A stretch of DNA of 64,000 nucleotides. Origin: Streptomyces sp. Ag109_O5-1 (GTDB taxonomy: Bacteria > Actinomycetota > Actinomycetes > Streptomycetales > Streptomycetaceae). Location: the NCBI RefSeq assembly GCF_003814875.1, contig NZ_RKQF01000001.1, positions 3,844,001 to 3,908,000 of the forward strand, in the 5' to 3' direction. This document shows positions 25,635-33,493 of this stretch, one piece after another; the stretch's first letter is position 1; every line of letters starts with the position of its first letter. Made by a program: the position numbers and the translations under genes. The notes below the pieces were generated by a model. The model was not told the DNA's origin and did no database searches. It saw only the letters and a list, made by a program, of their open reading frames with translations.

Positions 25635-26204
25635 GTGGCAACACCCCCAGGCGGTTCGAATAACGGCAACTGGTCGTACGGTCCTGCGCAGGGCCCGGGC
25701 GACGGTTCCGCGAACCGGTACAACTTCCCCTCCACGCCCAGCCACCGGCAGCCGTACGCGCCGCAGGGCCCCGGTCCGTCGCCGTACGACCAGCCCCCGG
25801 CGCCGCGCATCCAGCCGGTGCAGCCGCAGCGCCGCCCCGAGCCGGCTCCCGCCGGGGCGTCGAACAACCCGCTGGTGCGTCCGTACGCCATGACCGGCGG
25901 CCGGACCCGCCCGCGGTACCAGCTCGCCATCGAGGCGCTGGTGCACACCACCGCACAGCCGCACCAGATGCAGGGCCAGCTGCCCGAGCATCAGCGGATC
26001 TGCAATCTCTGCCGGGAGATCAAGTCGGTGGCCGAAGTCTCGGCCCTCCTGTCGATCCCACTCGGCGTGGCCAGGATCCTCGTCGCCGACTTGGCGGAGG
26101 CGGGCCTGGTCGCCATCCATCAGCCCGGCGGCGACGAGAACGCCGGCGGCCAGCCAGACGTGACACTGCTCGAAAGGGTGCTCAGTGGACTTCGCAAGCT
26201 CTAG
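25635..26204 (+). CDS. cvnC2: Conservon 2 DUF742 protein CvnC
   Basis: A 189-aa DUF742 protein. Compared with CvnC1 it has an extra N-terminal Pro/Gly/Gln/Tyr-rich segment of about 60 residues before the shared core LVRPYAMTGGRTRPRYQLAI. The core keeps HQRICNLCREIKSVAEVSAL. The GTG at 25635 is preceded by a long purine run (GGAGGAGGAGAGAGA), a strong ribosome site. It overlaps cvnD2 by 20 bp, exactly as in conservon 1. Confidence 0.9.
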   Translation: MATPPGGSNNGNWSYGPAQGPGDGSANRYNFPSTPSHRQPYAPQGPGPSPYDQPPAPRIQPVQPQRRPEPAPAGASNNPLVRPYAMTGGRTRPRYQLAIEALVHTTAQPHQMQGQLPEHQRICNLCREIKSVAEVSALLSIPLGVARILVADLAEAGLVAIHQPGGDENAGGQPDVTLLERVLSGLRKL

Positions 26205-26766
26205 CGGCGGTCCTTCCCGCTCCACCACCTCCGCGAAGATTGTGGTGGCGGGCGGCTTCGGCGTGGGCAAGACCACGTTCGTCGGCGCTGTCTCGGAGAT
26301 CAACCCGCTGCGCACAGAGGCCGTGATGACGTCCGCGTCGGCCGGTATCGACGACCTCACCCACACCGGGGACAAGACGACCACCACGGTCGCCATGGAC
26401 TTCGGTCGTATCACCCTGGACCAGGACCTGATCCTGTACCTGTTCGGCACGCCCGGCCAGGACCGCTTCTGGTTCATGTGGGACGACCTGGTGCGCGGCG
26501 CGATCGGCGCGATCGTCCTGGTCGACACCCGCCGGCTCGCCGACTGCTTCCCCGCGGTCGACTACTTCGAGAACAGCGGCCTGCCGTTCGTCGTCGCCCT
26601 CAACGGCTTCGACGGCAGCCAGCCGTACAACCCCGAAGAGGTCCGCGAAGCGCTCCAGATCGGCCCCGACACCCCGATCATCACGACGGACGCGAGGCAT
26701 CGTGCCGATGCGAAGTCGGCGCTGATCACTCTCGTGGAGCACGCACTGATGGCCCGCCTGCGCTAG
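26185..26766 (+). CDS. cvnD2: Conservon 2 Ras-like GTPase CvnD
   Basis: A 193-aa GTPase almost the same as CvnD1 outside the first 18 residues. P-loop GGFGVGKTTFVG, LFGTPGQDRFWF and ALNGFDGSQPYN are present. The high similarity suggests that both GTPases could interact with either CvnB. Last gene of the unit; a terminator follows within 20 bp. Confidence 0.92.
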   Translation: MDFASSSGGPSRSTTSAKIVVAGGFGVGKTTFVGAVSEINPLRTEAVMTSASAGIDDLTHTGDKTTTTVAMDFGRITLDQDLILYLFGTPGQDRFWFMWDDLVRGAIGAIVLVDTRRLADCFPAVDYFENSGLPFVVALNGFDGSQPYNPEEVREALQIGPDTPIITTDARHRADAKSALITLVEHALMARLR

Positions 26767-26781
26767 CGGTTGTTTCTCCGA

Positions 26782-26812
26782 GGGGCCCTTTCCATCCGGA
26801 ACGGGCCCCTTT
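26782..26812 (+). terminator. Terminator after cvn2
   Basis: GGGGCCCTTTCC (26782-26793) pairs with GGAACGGGCCCC (26798-26809), one mismatch, followed by TTTGTC. The adjacent GGCCCCTTTGTCATA is tandemly repeated (26805-26834), a possible slippage remnant. Confidence 0.8.
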
Positions 26813-26834
26813 GTCATAGGCCCCTTTGTCATAC

Positions 26835-27136
26835 CCCCTGTCACACTGGCCACGACAGAGGGGGACTGTGAGATGGGTGCTGAAGCAGCGGCGTGACGCC
26901 TCGGGACGACCGTGGCCCGCTCGGCGGCCCAGCGGGCCTGCGCCTGCAACGCGGCGTGGAGCGCCAGTTCGGCGACGGCGGGTGCGGCAGCCGCGCATCG
27001 GCTCCTTGGAGCTGTACGGCCGTGACGGCAGCATGCCGAAGGGGCTCACCACGCCGGCCGACCGCCCAGGGCCGCGGATGAAGCCGATGCACTTTGATGT
27101 CGCCGCATGGCACCGCCGACATCACCTGACGACGCA
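26835..27136. other. Gene-poor gap between cvn2 and accE
   Basis: About 300 bp. Open frames exist on both strands but none has a good ribosome site, consistent codon bias or recognisable sequence. One plus-frame segment (PRIGSLELYGRDGSMPKGLT, around 26990-27050) looks mildly protein-like and could be a decayed gene. No function is assigned. Confidence 0.4.
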
Positions 27137-27175
27137 CCACGGCCCCGCCCTCCCGAAGGAGAAGCGGGGCCGTGG
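27137..27175. terminator. Terminator downstream of accB-accE
   Basis: CCACGGCCCCGC (27137-27148) pairs perfectly with GCGGGGCCGTGG (27164-27175). It begins 20 bp past the accE stop on the minus strand. Confidence 0.85.
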
Positions 27176-27194
27176 TTCACGTCGCCCGGAGGGG

Positions 27195-27392
27195 TCAGTG
27201 CCAGCTGTGCGGGGCGCGGAAGCCGTTTTCGCGGTCCAGGCGGCGCCAGCCGGCCTTGGCGCGGCCTCGGTGGGTCTGCTCGGTGTCGGCGGTCGGCCGG
27301 GCGGCCGCGCGGGCCAGGAGGACCGCCGTTATGGCGGCGACTTCCTCCGGGTCGGCGTTGCCCTTCTCGACGCGGATGTCAGGCACGTTCAT
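27195..27392 (-). CDS. accE: Acyl-CoA carboxylase epsilon subunit
   Basis: A 65-aa epsilon subunit, found only in actinobacteria, which binds the biotinylated alpha and carboxyltransferase beta subunits and raises acyl-CoA carboxylase activity. The diagnostic N-terminus is IRVEKGNADPEEVAAITAVL; the C-terminal half ends in the tryptophan-containing WRRLDRENGF and HSWH. The ATG at 27390-27392 is 35 bp after the accB stop. Size and place match AccE of S. coelicolor. Confidence 0.92.
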   Translation of the reverse strand: MNVPDIRVEKGNADPEEVAAITAVLLARAAARPTADTEQTHRGRAKAGWRRLDRENGFRAPHSWH

Positions 27393-27427
27393 GGGTGTCA
27401 GTCTCCGTGAGAGAGGTTTCCGCAGGA

Positions 27428-29023
27428 TTACTGCGGGGGGTTGCCGTGCTTACGGGACGGCAGGTCGGCGTGCTTGGTCTGCAGCATCGCCAGCGACTTG
27501 GCGAGCACCTCGCGGGTCTCGGCCGGGTCGATGACGTCGTCGACCAGGCCGCGCTCGGCCGCGTAGTAGGGGTGCATGAGCTCGGACTTGTACTCCTTGA
27601 CCATGCGGGCCCGCATGGCCTCGGGGTCCTCGGCGGAGGCGATCTGCCGACGGAAGATCACGTTGGCCGCGCCCTCGGCGCCCATGACCGCGATCTCGTT
27701 GGTCGGCCAGGCGTACGTGAGGTCGGCGCCGATCGACTGGGAGTCCATCACGATGTAGGCACCTCCGTACGCCTTGCGCAGGATCAGCGAGATCCTCGGC
27801 ACGGTCGCGTTGCAGTAGGCGTAGAGGAGCTTCGCGCCGTGGCGGATGATCCCGCCGTGTTCCTGGTCGACACCGGGGAGGAAGCCCGGTACGTCCAGGA
27901 AGGTGACGATCGGAACATTGAAAGCGTCACACATCTGGACAAAGCGCGCAGCTTTTTCACTCGCCTCGATGTCCAGGACACCTGCCAGCACCTGCGGCTG
28001 GTTGGCGATGATGCCCACGACCTGGCCGTCGATCCGGGCCAGCGCGCAGATGATGTTCCGCGCCCAGCGCTCGTGGACCTCCAGGTACTCGCCGTCGTCG
28101 ACGATCTCCTCGATGACCTTGGTCATGTCGTACGGCCGGTTGCCGTCCGCCGGGACCAGGTCCAGGAGGACGTCGGAGCGACGGTCGACGGGGTCGGTGG
28201 ACTCGGCGCGGGGCGGGTTCTCGCGGTTGTTCTGCGGGAGGAGGGAGAGGAGGTAGCGGACCTCCGCGATGCAGGTCTCCTCGTCGTCGTACGCGAAGTG
28301 GCAGACACCGGAGGTCTCCGCGTGGACGTCGGCGCCGCCGAGGCCGTTCTGGGTGATCTCCTCGCCGGTGACCGCCTTGACGACGTCCGGTCCGGTGATG
28401 AACATCTGCGAGGTCTCGCGGACCATGAAGACGAAGTCGGTGAGGGCGGGCGAGTAGGCCGCGCCGCCCGCACACGGGCCGAGCATCACGGAGATCTGCG
28501 GGATGACACCGCTCGCCTTGGTGTTGCGCTGGAAGATGCCGCCGTAGCCGGCGAGGGCGGACACGCCCTCCTGGATACGGGCGCCCGCGCCGTCGTTGAG
28601 GGAGACCAGGGGCGCGCCGGCCGCGATGGCCATGTCCATGATCTTGTGGATCTTGGTGGCATGGGCCTCGCCCAGCGCACCACCGAAGATCCGGAAGTCA
28701 TGGGCGTAGACGAAGACGGTACGGCCGTCGACCGTGCCCCACCCGGTGATGACACCGTCGCTGTACGGCTTCTTGGCCTCCAGGCCGAAGCCGACGGCAC
28801 GGTGCCGGCGCAGCTGCTCGACCTCCTGGAAGGAACCCGGGTCAAGGAGCAGCTCGATGCGCTCCCGGGCCGTCAGCTTGCCCTTGGCGTGCTGCGCCTC
28901 GGTCGCCTTCTCGCTGGGTCCCGCCACGGCCGCCGCACGGATCTCGTGCAGCTCGGCGACCCGCCCGCGCGCGTCCGTCGGTTCGCCGGTGGGCTCGCCC
29001 GTCGTCTCTTCCAAAACGGTCAT
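27428..29023 (-). CDS. accB: Acyl-CoA carboxylase carboxyltransferase (beta) subunit
   Basis: Carboxyltransferase making malonyl-CoA (and often methylmalonyl-CoA) for fatty acids and polyketides, working with an AccA biotin subunit encoded elsewhere. The protein is 531 aa, full length. Crotonase-type oxyanion holes are visible in GAGARIQEGVSALAGYGGIF and KAYGGAYIVMDS, and the biotin-site region is MLGPCAGGAAYSPALTDF. Comparison with the S. coelicolor AccB specificity residue (Asp422) needs an alignment. The ATG is at 29021-29023. The roughly 470-bp upstream region holds a tandem CAGAAC repeat. Confidence 0.95.
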   Translation of the reverse strand: MTVLEETTGEPTGEPTDARGRVAELHEIRAAAVAGPSEKATEAQHAKGKLTARERIELLLDPGSFQEVEQLRRHRAVGFGLEAKKPYSDGVITGWGTVDGRTVFVYAHDFRIFGGALGEAHATKIHKIMDMAIAAGAPLVSLNDGAGARIQEGVSALAGYGGIFQRNTKASGVIPQISVMLGPCAGGAAYSPALTDFVFMVRETSQMFITGPDVVKAVTGEEITQNGLGGADVHAETSGVCHFAYDDEETCIAEVRYLLSLLPQNNRENPPRAESTDPVDRRSDVLLDLVPADGNRPYDMTKVIEEIVDDGEYLEVHERWARNIICALARIDGQVVGIIANQPQVLAGVLDIEASEKAARFVQMCDAFNVPIVTFLDVPGFLPGVDQEHGGIIRHGAKLLYAYCNATVPRISLILRKAYGGAYIVMDSQSIGADLTYAWPTNEIAVMGAEGAANVIFRRQIASAEDPEAMRARMVKEYKSELMHPYYAAERGLVDDVIDPAETREVLAKSLAMLQTKHADLPSRKHGNPPQ

Positions 29024-29491
29024 GTAGTGACCTTACGAAGGACACCAAGGAATGCGAGACGTCGACTCCGTACAGTCTCCGACGCGTTTTCCTGGAAGCA
29101 CCGAACAGAACCAGAACAGCATGCAGTCGTTCCAACTGTTCAGAGGGCTGTGGTGTTGTAGGGGTGCCACAAAGACATCTCCTGAGACACGGCTCACATC
29201 AACCGGCAGGCCGTACCGCCCCCGGAGTGACAGGGGCCCCCGGACGGCCCCCACACCCCCCGCGCCCCATACCAGCAGAGCCTAGTCGCACCCCTTCACC
29301 GCATAGCGAGACGGGCAACCTGAGATTACGCTGAGTAATAACCGAGACACACCGACGGATGATGTTGAAGATTGAACGGAATAGGTCTACGGTGACTTTC
29401 GTTAAGTTCGTTGAACGTTAAACATCAACGCCCCGCGTCTTCGGTATCCACCGCTTCGAAGCCGCGACCCGTCCCCCAAGGAGCACACGTC
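29024..29491. promoter_or_regulatory. Divergent control region of accB and the yceI-like gene
   Basis: No gene is seen in these 468 bp. Two signals stand out. CAGAACCAGAACAG lies at 29106-29119 with inverted CTGTTCAG at 29137-29144, on the accB side. An AT-rich dyad TTAAGTTC-GTT-GAACGTTAA lies at 29402-29421, 70 bp before the yceI-like ATG, and resembles a MarR-type operator. Confidence 0.55.
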
Positions 29492-30088
29492 ATGGGCATC
29501 TTCGGCCGCAAGAACGACCAGACGACCGCCGCCGGCGCCACCGCCGACACGGCCGCGCTGACCGGCGACTACACGATCGACCCCTCGCACACGACGCTGG
29601 GCTTCGTGGCCCGCCACGCGATGGTCACCAACGTCAAGGGCAGCTTCCAGGAGTTCGAGGGCACGCTGCACCTGGACGGCAAGGACCCCTCGCAGTCCAC
29701 CGCGTCGCTCGACATCAAGATGGAGAGCATCACCACGGGCAGCCCCGACCGTGACGGTCACCTCAAGTCGGCGGACTTCTTCAAGACCGACGAGTTCCCG
29801 ACGATGACCTTCCGCTCCACCAAGGCGGAGGCCCTCGGCGGCGAGGACTACCGCATCACCGGCGACCTCACGATCCTCGGCGTCTCCAAGCCGGTCACCA
29901 TCGACCTGGAGTTCAACGGCGCCGCCAAGGACCCGTTCGGCAACGAGCGCGTCGGCTTCGAGGGCAAGGCCGAGATCAAGCGCTCCGACTGGGGCGTCAC
30001 CTGGAACGCGGCGCTGGAGACCGGTGGCGTCCTCGTCTCCGACAAGATCAAGCTGAACTTCGACATCTCGGCGATCAAGAGCGCGTGA
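29492..30088 (+). CDS. YceI-family lipid-binding protein
   Basis: A 198-aa YceI-domain protein; the family forms a lipocalin-like barrel that binds isoprenoid or other lipophilic molecules, often linked to stress. The domain runs from about residue 28 (GDYTIDPSHTTLGFVARHAM) to the end, with SADFFKTDEFPTMTF and GDLTILGVSKPVTI as signature segments. There is no signal peptide; the short N-terminus MGIFGRKNDQ is polar, so it is probably cytoplasmic. The ATG at 29492 has AAGGAG 8 nt upstream. The AT-rich upstream dyad suggests control by a repressor that is not encoded next to it. Confidence 0.92.
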   Translation: MGIFGRKNDQTTAAGATADTAALTGDYTIDPSHTTLGFVARHAMVTNVKGSFQEFEGTLHLDGKDPSQSTASLDIKMESITTGSPDRDGHLKSADFFKTDEFPTMTFRSTKAEALGGEDYRITGDLTILGVSKPVTIDLEFNGAAKDPFGNERVGFEGKAEIKRSDWGVTWNAALETGGVLVSDKIKLNFDISAIKSA

Positions 30089-30158
30089 CCCGACGGCGGG
30101 AACCGCCGGAAGCAGCGCGGCTTCCGAGCGCCCCCGTCCCCTGCTTGTCACTGCCCGT

Positions 30159-30201
30159 AGCGCCCGCCCCTCCGTTTTTCCCCGTACGGAGGCCGGGCGC
30201 T
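30159..30201. terminator. Terminator between the yceI-like gene and the YdeI gene
   Basis: AGCGCCCG (30159-30166) pairs with CGGGCGCT (30194-30201), with inner CCTCCGT/ACGGAGG and a TTTTTC in the loop. It lies between convergent genes and can serve both. Confidence 0.7.
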
Positions 30202-30204
30202 CGG

Positions 30205-30792
30205 TCATGTCCGCGGCCGGGAGGACAGCCCGGCCAGGGCGGCCGCCAGTCTGTTCGCCCGGCCCTGCGGGGTGCGGGCCGTGAGCAGTCCGAAGATCAC
30301 CTGGTATCTGTCCGTCCGCCCGAGGGCGTCGAAGGCCGTCCCGGCTTCGGGGTTCCGTTCCAGCGCCGCCGCCAGGTCCTCGGGGACACCGGCTTCGCTC
30401 TGCGGCTCGTACGCCGCGTCCCACCGCCCGTCCGCCTGGGCGGCGGCCACCTCCGCGAGTCCCGCGGGACGCATCCGGCCGGTGGCGGTCAGCTCCGCCA
30501 CCCGGCGCACGTTGACCATGGACCAGAGGCTGCCCGGCCTGCGCGGGGTGATCTTCTGCAGGAAGTACGTCGCGTCCAGCGCCTTGCGCTGCCCGGTGAT
30601 CCAGCCGTGGCAGAGGGCGACGTCGTTGACCTCGGCCCAGGTGACGGAGACCAGGCCCGAGCCCTTCTTGGCGACCTTCACCCAGAGGCCGGGGTGCGGG
30701 GCGGGGTGGGCGGCGAGCCAGGCGTCCAGGCCGGAGGTGGCGGCGAAGGCCAGGGCGGGGGGTGTCTCGACGGTGTCGTCGCTCGCGGTCAT
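30205..30792 (-). CDS. YdeI/OmpD-associated family protein, paralogue 1
   Basis: A 195-aa YdeI-like protein. Family signatures include GLWVKVAKKGSGLVSVTWAE, DVALCHGWITGQRKALD, FLQKITPRRPGSLWS and the C-terminal segment SRPRT. Members are cytoplasmic and often stress-linked; the biochemical role is unproven. A paralogue lies 1 kb away (31800-32375) on the opposite strand, with a DUF899 gene between them. The ATG is at 30790-30792. Confidence 0.88.
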   Translation of the reverse strand: MTASDDTVETPPALAFAATSGLDAWLAAHPAPHPGLWVKVAKKGSGLVSVTWAEVNDVALCHGWITGQRKALDATYFLQKITPRRPGSLWSMVNVRRVAELTATGRMRPAGLAEVAAAQADGRWDAAYEPQSEAGVPEDLAAALERNPEAGTAFDALGRTDRYQVIFGLLTARTPQGRANRLAAALAGLSSRPRT

Positions 30793-30829
30793 GGCGACAC
30801 CGTAGGGAGGGAATAGGTCGGTATCCGTC

Positions 30830-31513
30830 CTAATAGTCGGTGGTCGGGTACCAGTCCCCGCGTCCCCGCGGGGTCAGGTCGAGCAGGTGCCAGACGGGCG
30901 CCAGCAGGTCGATGCCGCGTTCTTTGATGTCGTCGGCCATGCGCGGATGGGCGGAGTAGGTGTGCCGGACCGTGCCGTCGCCCTCCCGGGTGAAGACGGA
31001 GACCGTGGAGTCCTGCTCGCCGTCCTCGTCCTCGCTGCCCAGGTCGTACTTGAACGTGCTGTCACCGCAGCTGAGCAGCCGCAGCCGGCGCCACCCGCGA
31101 TCGCGGGCGTACTTCCGGAGGGTGGGCGGGTCGGCGGCCGCGGCGATGACGAAGTCCGCGTTGCGGGCCACGTGGTGGGCGATGCCGTTGTAGCCGTCGA
31201 TCCACAGGGTGCACATCGGGCAGGGATCGGCCTGCGACTTGCCGTACATGAAGTGGTAGACGATCAGCGGCCGTTCGGGCCCGGAGAACAGCTCGCTCAA
31301 CGCGACCTCGCGGACCGGGGTGTCACCGGCGTCGAGGTCGCCGGGCCCTTCGAGGAAGGCATAGTCGTCCACCACCGGCCCCGCCGGCAGCGCCCGCCGC
31401 AGCGCCGCGACCTCCTCACGGTGCCGCATGAGCGCGATCTCGGCCAGCCGCAGCTCCTCACGGGCGGCGAGGTAACCCTCGGACTCCCCGGCCAGCCTGG
31501 TGTGCCGCACCAT
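30830..31513 (-). CDS. DUF899 thioredoxin-like protein
   Basis: A 227-aa protein of the DUF899 family, with a thioredoxin/AhpC-like fold. The segment YHFMYGKSQADPCPMCTLW carries the CxxC redox candidate, followed by DGYNGIAHHVARNADFVIAA; the C-terminus RGRGDWYPTTDY is family-typical. Probably a cytosolic redox protein; substrate unknown. The ATG at 31511-31513 has CCAGGAGGAC upstream; an upstream in-frame extension lacks a ribosome site. It lies upstream of the YdeI gene on the same strand (37-bp gap), so they may be co-transcribed. Confidence 0.88.
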   Translation of the reverse strand: MVRHTRLAGESEGYLAAREELRLAEIALMRHREEVAALRRALPAGPVVDDYAFLEGPGDLDAGDTPVREVALSELFSGPERPLIVYHFMYGKSQADPCPMCTLWIDGYNGIAHHVARNADFVIAAAADPPTLRKYARDRGWRRLRLLSCGDSTFKYDLGSEDEDGEQDSTVSVFTREGDGTVRHTYSAHPRMADDIKERGIDLLAPVWHLLDLTPRGRGDWYPTTDY

Positions 31514-31799
31514 CGCGTCCTCCTGGGGTGGGGTCCCCTCCCAGACCCTCAAGTCTAGGACGGCCGCTCGGCTCACTCACCTTCGTAGCGGCGCGCCAGG
31601 TCGACCAGGATCACCTCTCCCCGGCCAGCAGCGCGGTGACGTGACGCGGCCGCTCCAGATCCCCATGGTCGGCCAGGACAGATGCGGATCCCGTGCGGCC
31701 TGGATGACCGTGGAGCCGACATCCCGTATGCGGCACCCTGCATCCGAGGCCGTGCCCGAATGCGTCACGACAATCGGCCGGGTGTGGTTCGCTGCTGGG

Positions 31800-32375
31800 G
31801 TGACTCAGGACTTGGAGATCGTCGCATTCGCATCCGCCGAGGCGTTCGAGGCATGGCTCGGTGAGAACCACGCCGTCTCTCCCGGCATCTGGCTCAAGCT
31901 TCGCAAGAAGGGCCCCGGAATCGTCGCGCTGGACTACGCCCAAGCGCTCGACGTGGCACTCTGCTACGGCTGGATCGACGGCCAGAAGGCCAAGCTCGAC
32001 GACCAGTGGTGGACCCAGCGGTTCACCCCGCGCACGCCGCGCAGCAAGTGGTCCAAGATCAACCGGGACAAGGTGGCCGCTCTGGTCGAGCAGGGCCGGA
32101 TGCGTCCGCCGGGGCAGGCCGAGGTCGACCGCGCCAAGGCGGACGGCCGCTGGGAGGCGGCCTACGACGGTGCGAAGACCGCCACGGTGCCGGACGACCT
32201 CGCGGCGGCCCTGACCGCCGACCCGGGCGCGGCGGAGTTCTTCGAGACACTGGACCGGCAGAACCGCTACGCGATCCTGTACCGGATCCAGGACGCCAAG
32301 AAGCCCGAGACCCGGGCGCGCCGGATCGAGAAGTACGTGGCGATGCTGGCGAAGGGCGAGAAGTTGCACCCGTAG
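31800..32375 (+). CDS. YdeI/OmpD-associated family protein, paralogue 2
   Basis: A 191-aa paralogue of the protein at 30205-30792. It shows GIWLKLRKKGPGIVALDYAQ, DVALCYGWIDGQKAKLDDQW, RFTPRTPRSKWSKINRDKV and an ending AMLAKGEKLHP. The start is uncertain: the GTG at 31800 begins the conserved region, but the ribosome site is weak and in-frame starts exist upstream to about 31710. The two paralogues differ most in the N-terminal 15 residues and the C-terminal tail. Confidence 0.85.
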   Translation: MTQDLEIVAFASAEAFEAWLGENHAVSPGIWLKLRKKGPGIVALDYAQALDVALCYGWIDGQKAKLDDQWWTQRFTPRTPRSKWSKINRDKVAALVEQGRMRPPGQAEVDRAKADGRWEAAYDGAKTATVPDDLAAALTADPGAAEFFETLDRQNRYAILYRIQDAKKPETRARRIEKYVAMLAKGEKLHP

Positions 32376-32780
32376 TCACTCCCGCACCTCGAACTCGCAC
32401 CAGACCACCTTCCCCGGCTCCCGCTCCCCCACCCCCCACTTGTCCGCGAGCAGGCTGACCAGCAGCAGGCCCCGGCCGTGTTCCGACTCCGGTGACATGT
32501 CGCCGTAGCGGAGTTCACCCGGGCCGCTGTCGTGGACCTCGGTGCGGAGGACTCCGTCGGGGTGCAGGGCCAGCCGTAGGCGGAAGCCGCGGCCCGGGGG
32601 GACGCCGTGGAGCAACGCGTTGGTGGTCAGTTCGCTCACGCAGAGCAGCACGTCGTCCGCGCATGGGCCGACTTCCCAGTCGGTGAGAGCCTCGCGGGTG
32701 AAGTCCCCGGCCACTGGATGCCGTTCGCGGAACAGGAACTCCGGTGGGACCTCGCGTGTCGGCGGGAGCCCGACGGGCAC
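32376..32780 (-). CDS. Anti-sigma-factor-type ATPase (HATPase_c_2, RsbW-like)
   Basis: A single-domain GHKL ATPase of about 134 aa, of the kind common in Streptomyces as serine kinases or anti-sigma regulators. The N box is CVSELTTNALLHGVPPG, G1 is EVHDSGPGELR and G2 is ESEHGRGLLLVSLLADKWG; the C-terminus is KVVWCEFEV. The start is uncertain: I give the GTG at 32778-32780, but the frame is open to 32969 and none of the starts has a strong ribosome site. Its stop abuts that of the YdeI paralogue. No partner sigma factor or anti-anti-sigma gene is adjacent. Confidence 0.8.
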   Translation of the reverse strand: MPVGLPPTREVPPEFLFRERHPVAGDFTREALTDWEVGPCADDVLLCVSELTTNALLHGVPPGRGFRLRLALHPDGVLRTEVHDSGPGELRYGDMSPESEHGRGLLLVSLLADKWGVGEREPGKVVWCEFEVRE

Positions 32781-32959
32781 TGGCGCGGGCGGATCAGCCT
32801 GTCGGTCGACGCCCGCGCCCTGCGGCGGCTCGGACTGCACCCGGATCAGCCGTCGTCCGCCGTCAACGGACCTTCCCCGCCCGCCTGGTGGCATGCCGCC
32901 GGGCTGCGTTACGCCTCCGCGCGTCCAGATCGGAAGTCGCCGGATACAGCCGAAGCACC

Positions 32960-32990
32960 TTGACCTCAAGGCAGGTTGAGTTTCTACGGT
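32960..32990 (+). promoter_or_regulatory. MerR-type promoter upstream of a MarR gene
   Basis: A -35 TTGACC (32960-32965) and -10 TACGGT (32985-32990) are separated by 19 bp. The spacer holds the dyad CTCAA-N6-TTGAG (32965-32980). A long spacer with a central dyad is the hallmark of promoters activated by MerR/SoxR-family proteins. It lies 45 bp before the ATG at 33035. Confidence 0.6.
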
Positions 32991-33034
32991 CGGTCTATCC
33001 GAAAGCAGGTCAGGCGAAGACGGAGGGACCGCCC

Positions 33035-33493
33035 ATGCAGTACTCGCACACCGACGCCGAACTGGTCCAGCAGCCCATCGGGTACTGGAGCTGGGCCGCC
33101 TTCAAGGCCGTCGTCGACCGCACCCGCGCCGCGCTCGCCGGGATCGGTACCACCCAGCCGCAGTGGTGGGTCCTCGCGCAGGTCGCGCGGGCCGACGACG
33201 TCAAGACCCGCAACGAGGTGTCCCGCCTCCTGCGGAACTACCTCGACACGGGCCCGGAGATCATGGAGTCCGAGATCGATACGACCGTCGCCCACGGGTG
33301 GATCACCGAGGACACCGAGGGCCGCCTGAGCCTCACGGCCGACGGCAGGGCGTTCTACGACAGGGCCGCGGCCGTCCAGGACGAACTGTGGGCGGAACGG
33401 CACGCGGGCATCTCCGAAGAGGAGTACCTCGTCACTCTCAAGGTGCTGCAACGCTTCATCCACAACACGGGCGGGCGGGCCTGGCACCACTAG
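33035..33493 (+). CDS. MarR-family winged-helix regulator (152 aa)
   Basis: A 152-aa protein with the MarR architecture: N-terminal dimer helix (SWAAFKAVVDRTRAALAGIG), TQPQWWVLAQVARAD, a wing (HGWITEDTEGRLSLTADGRAFYD) and a C-terminal helix. The central recognition segment (KTRNEVSRLLRNYLDTGPEI) is less canonical. The ATG at 33035 follows GGAGGGACC. It converges with the FUSC gene, overlapping its stop by 4 bp (33490-33493). The target is unknown; its own promoter looks MerR-activated. Confidence 0.8.
   Translation: MQYSHTDAELVQQPIGYWSWAAFKAVVDRTRAALAGIGTTQPQWWVLAQVARADDVKTRNEVSRLLRNYLDTGPEIMESEIDTTVAHGWITEDTEGRLSLTADGRAFYDRAAAVQDELWAERHAGISEEEYLVTLKVLQRFIHNTGGRAWHH

Noticed and set aside
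26826..27410. Plus-strand frame after cvn2
   Set aside because: It runs antisense through accE and has no ribosome site; only a short stretch looks protein-like, so at most a decayed gene.
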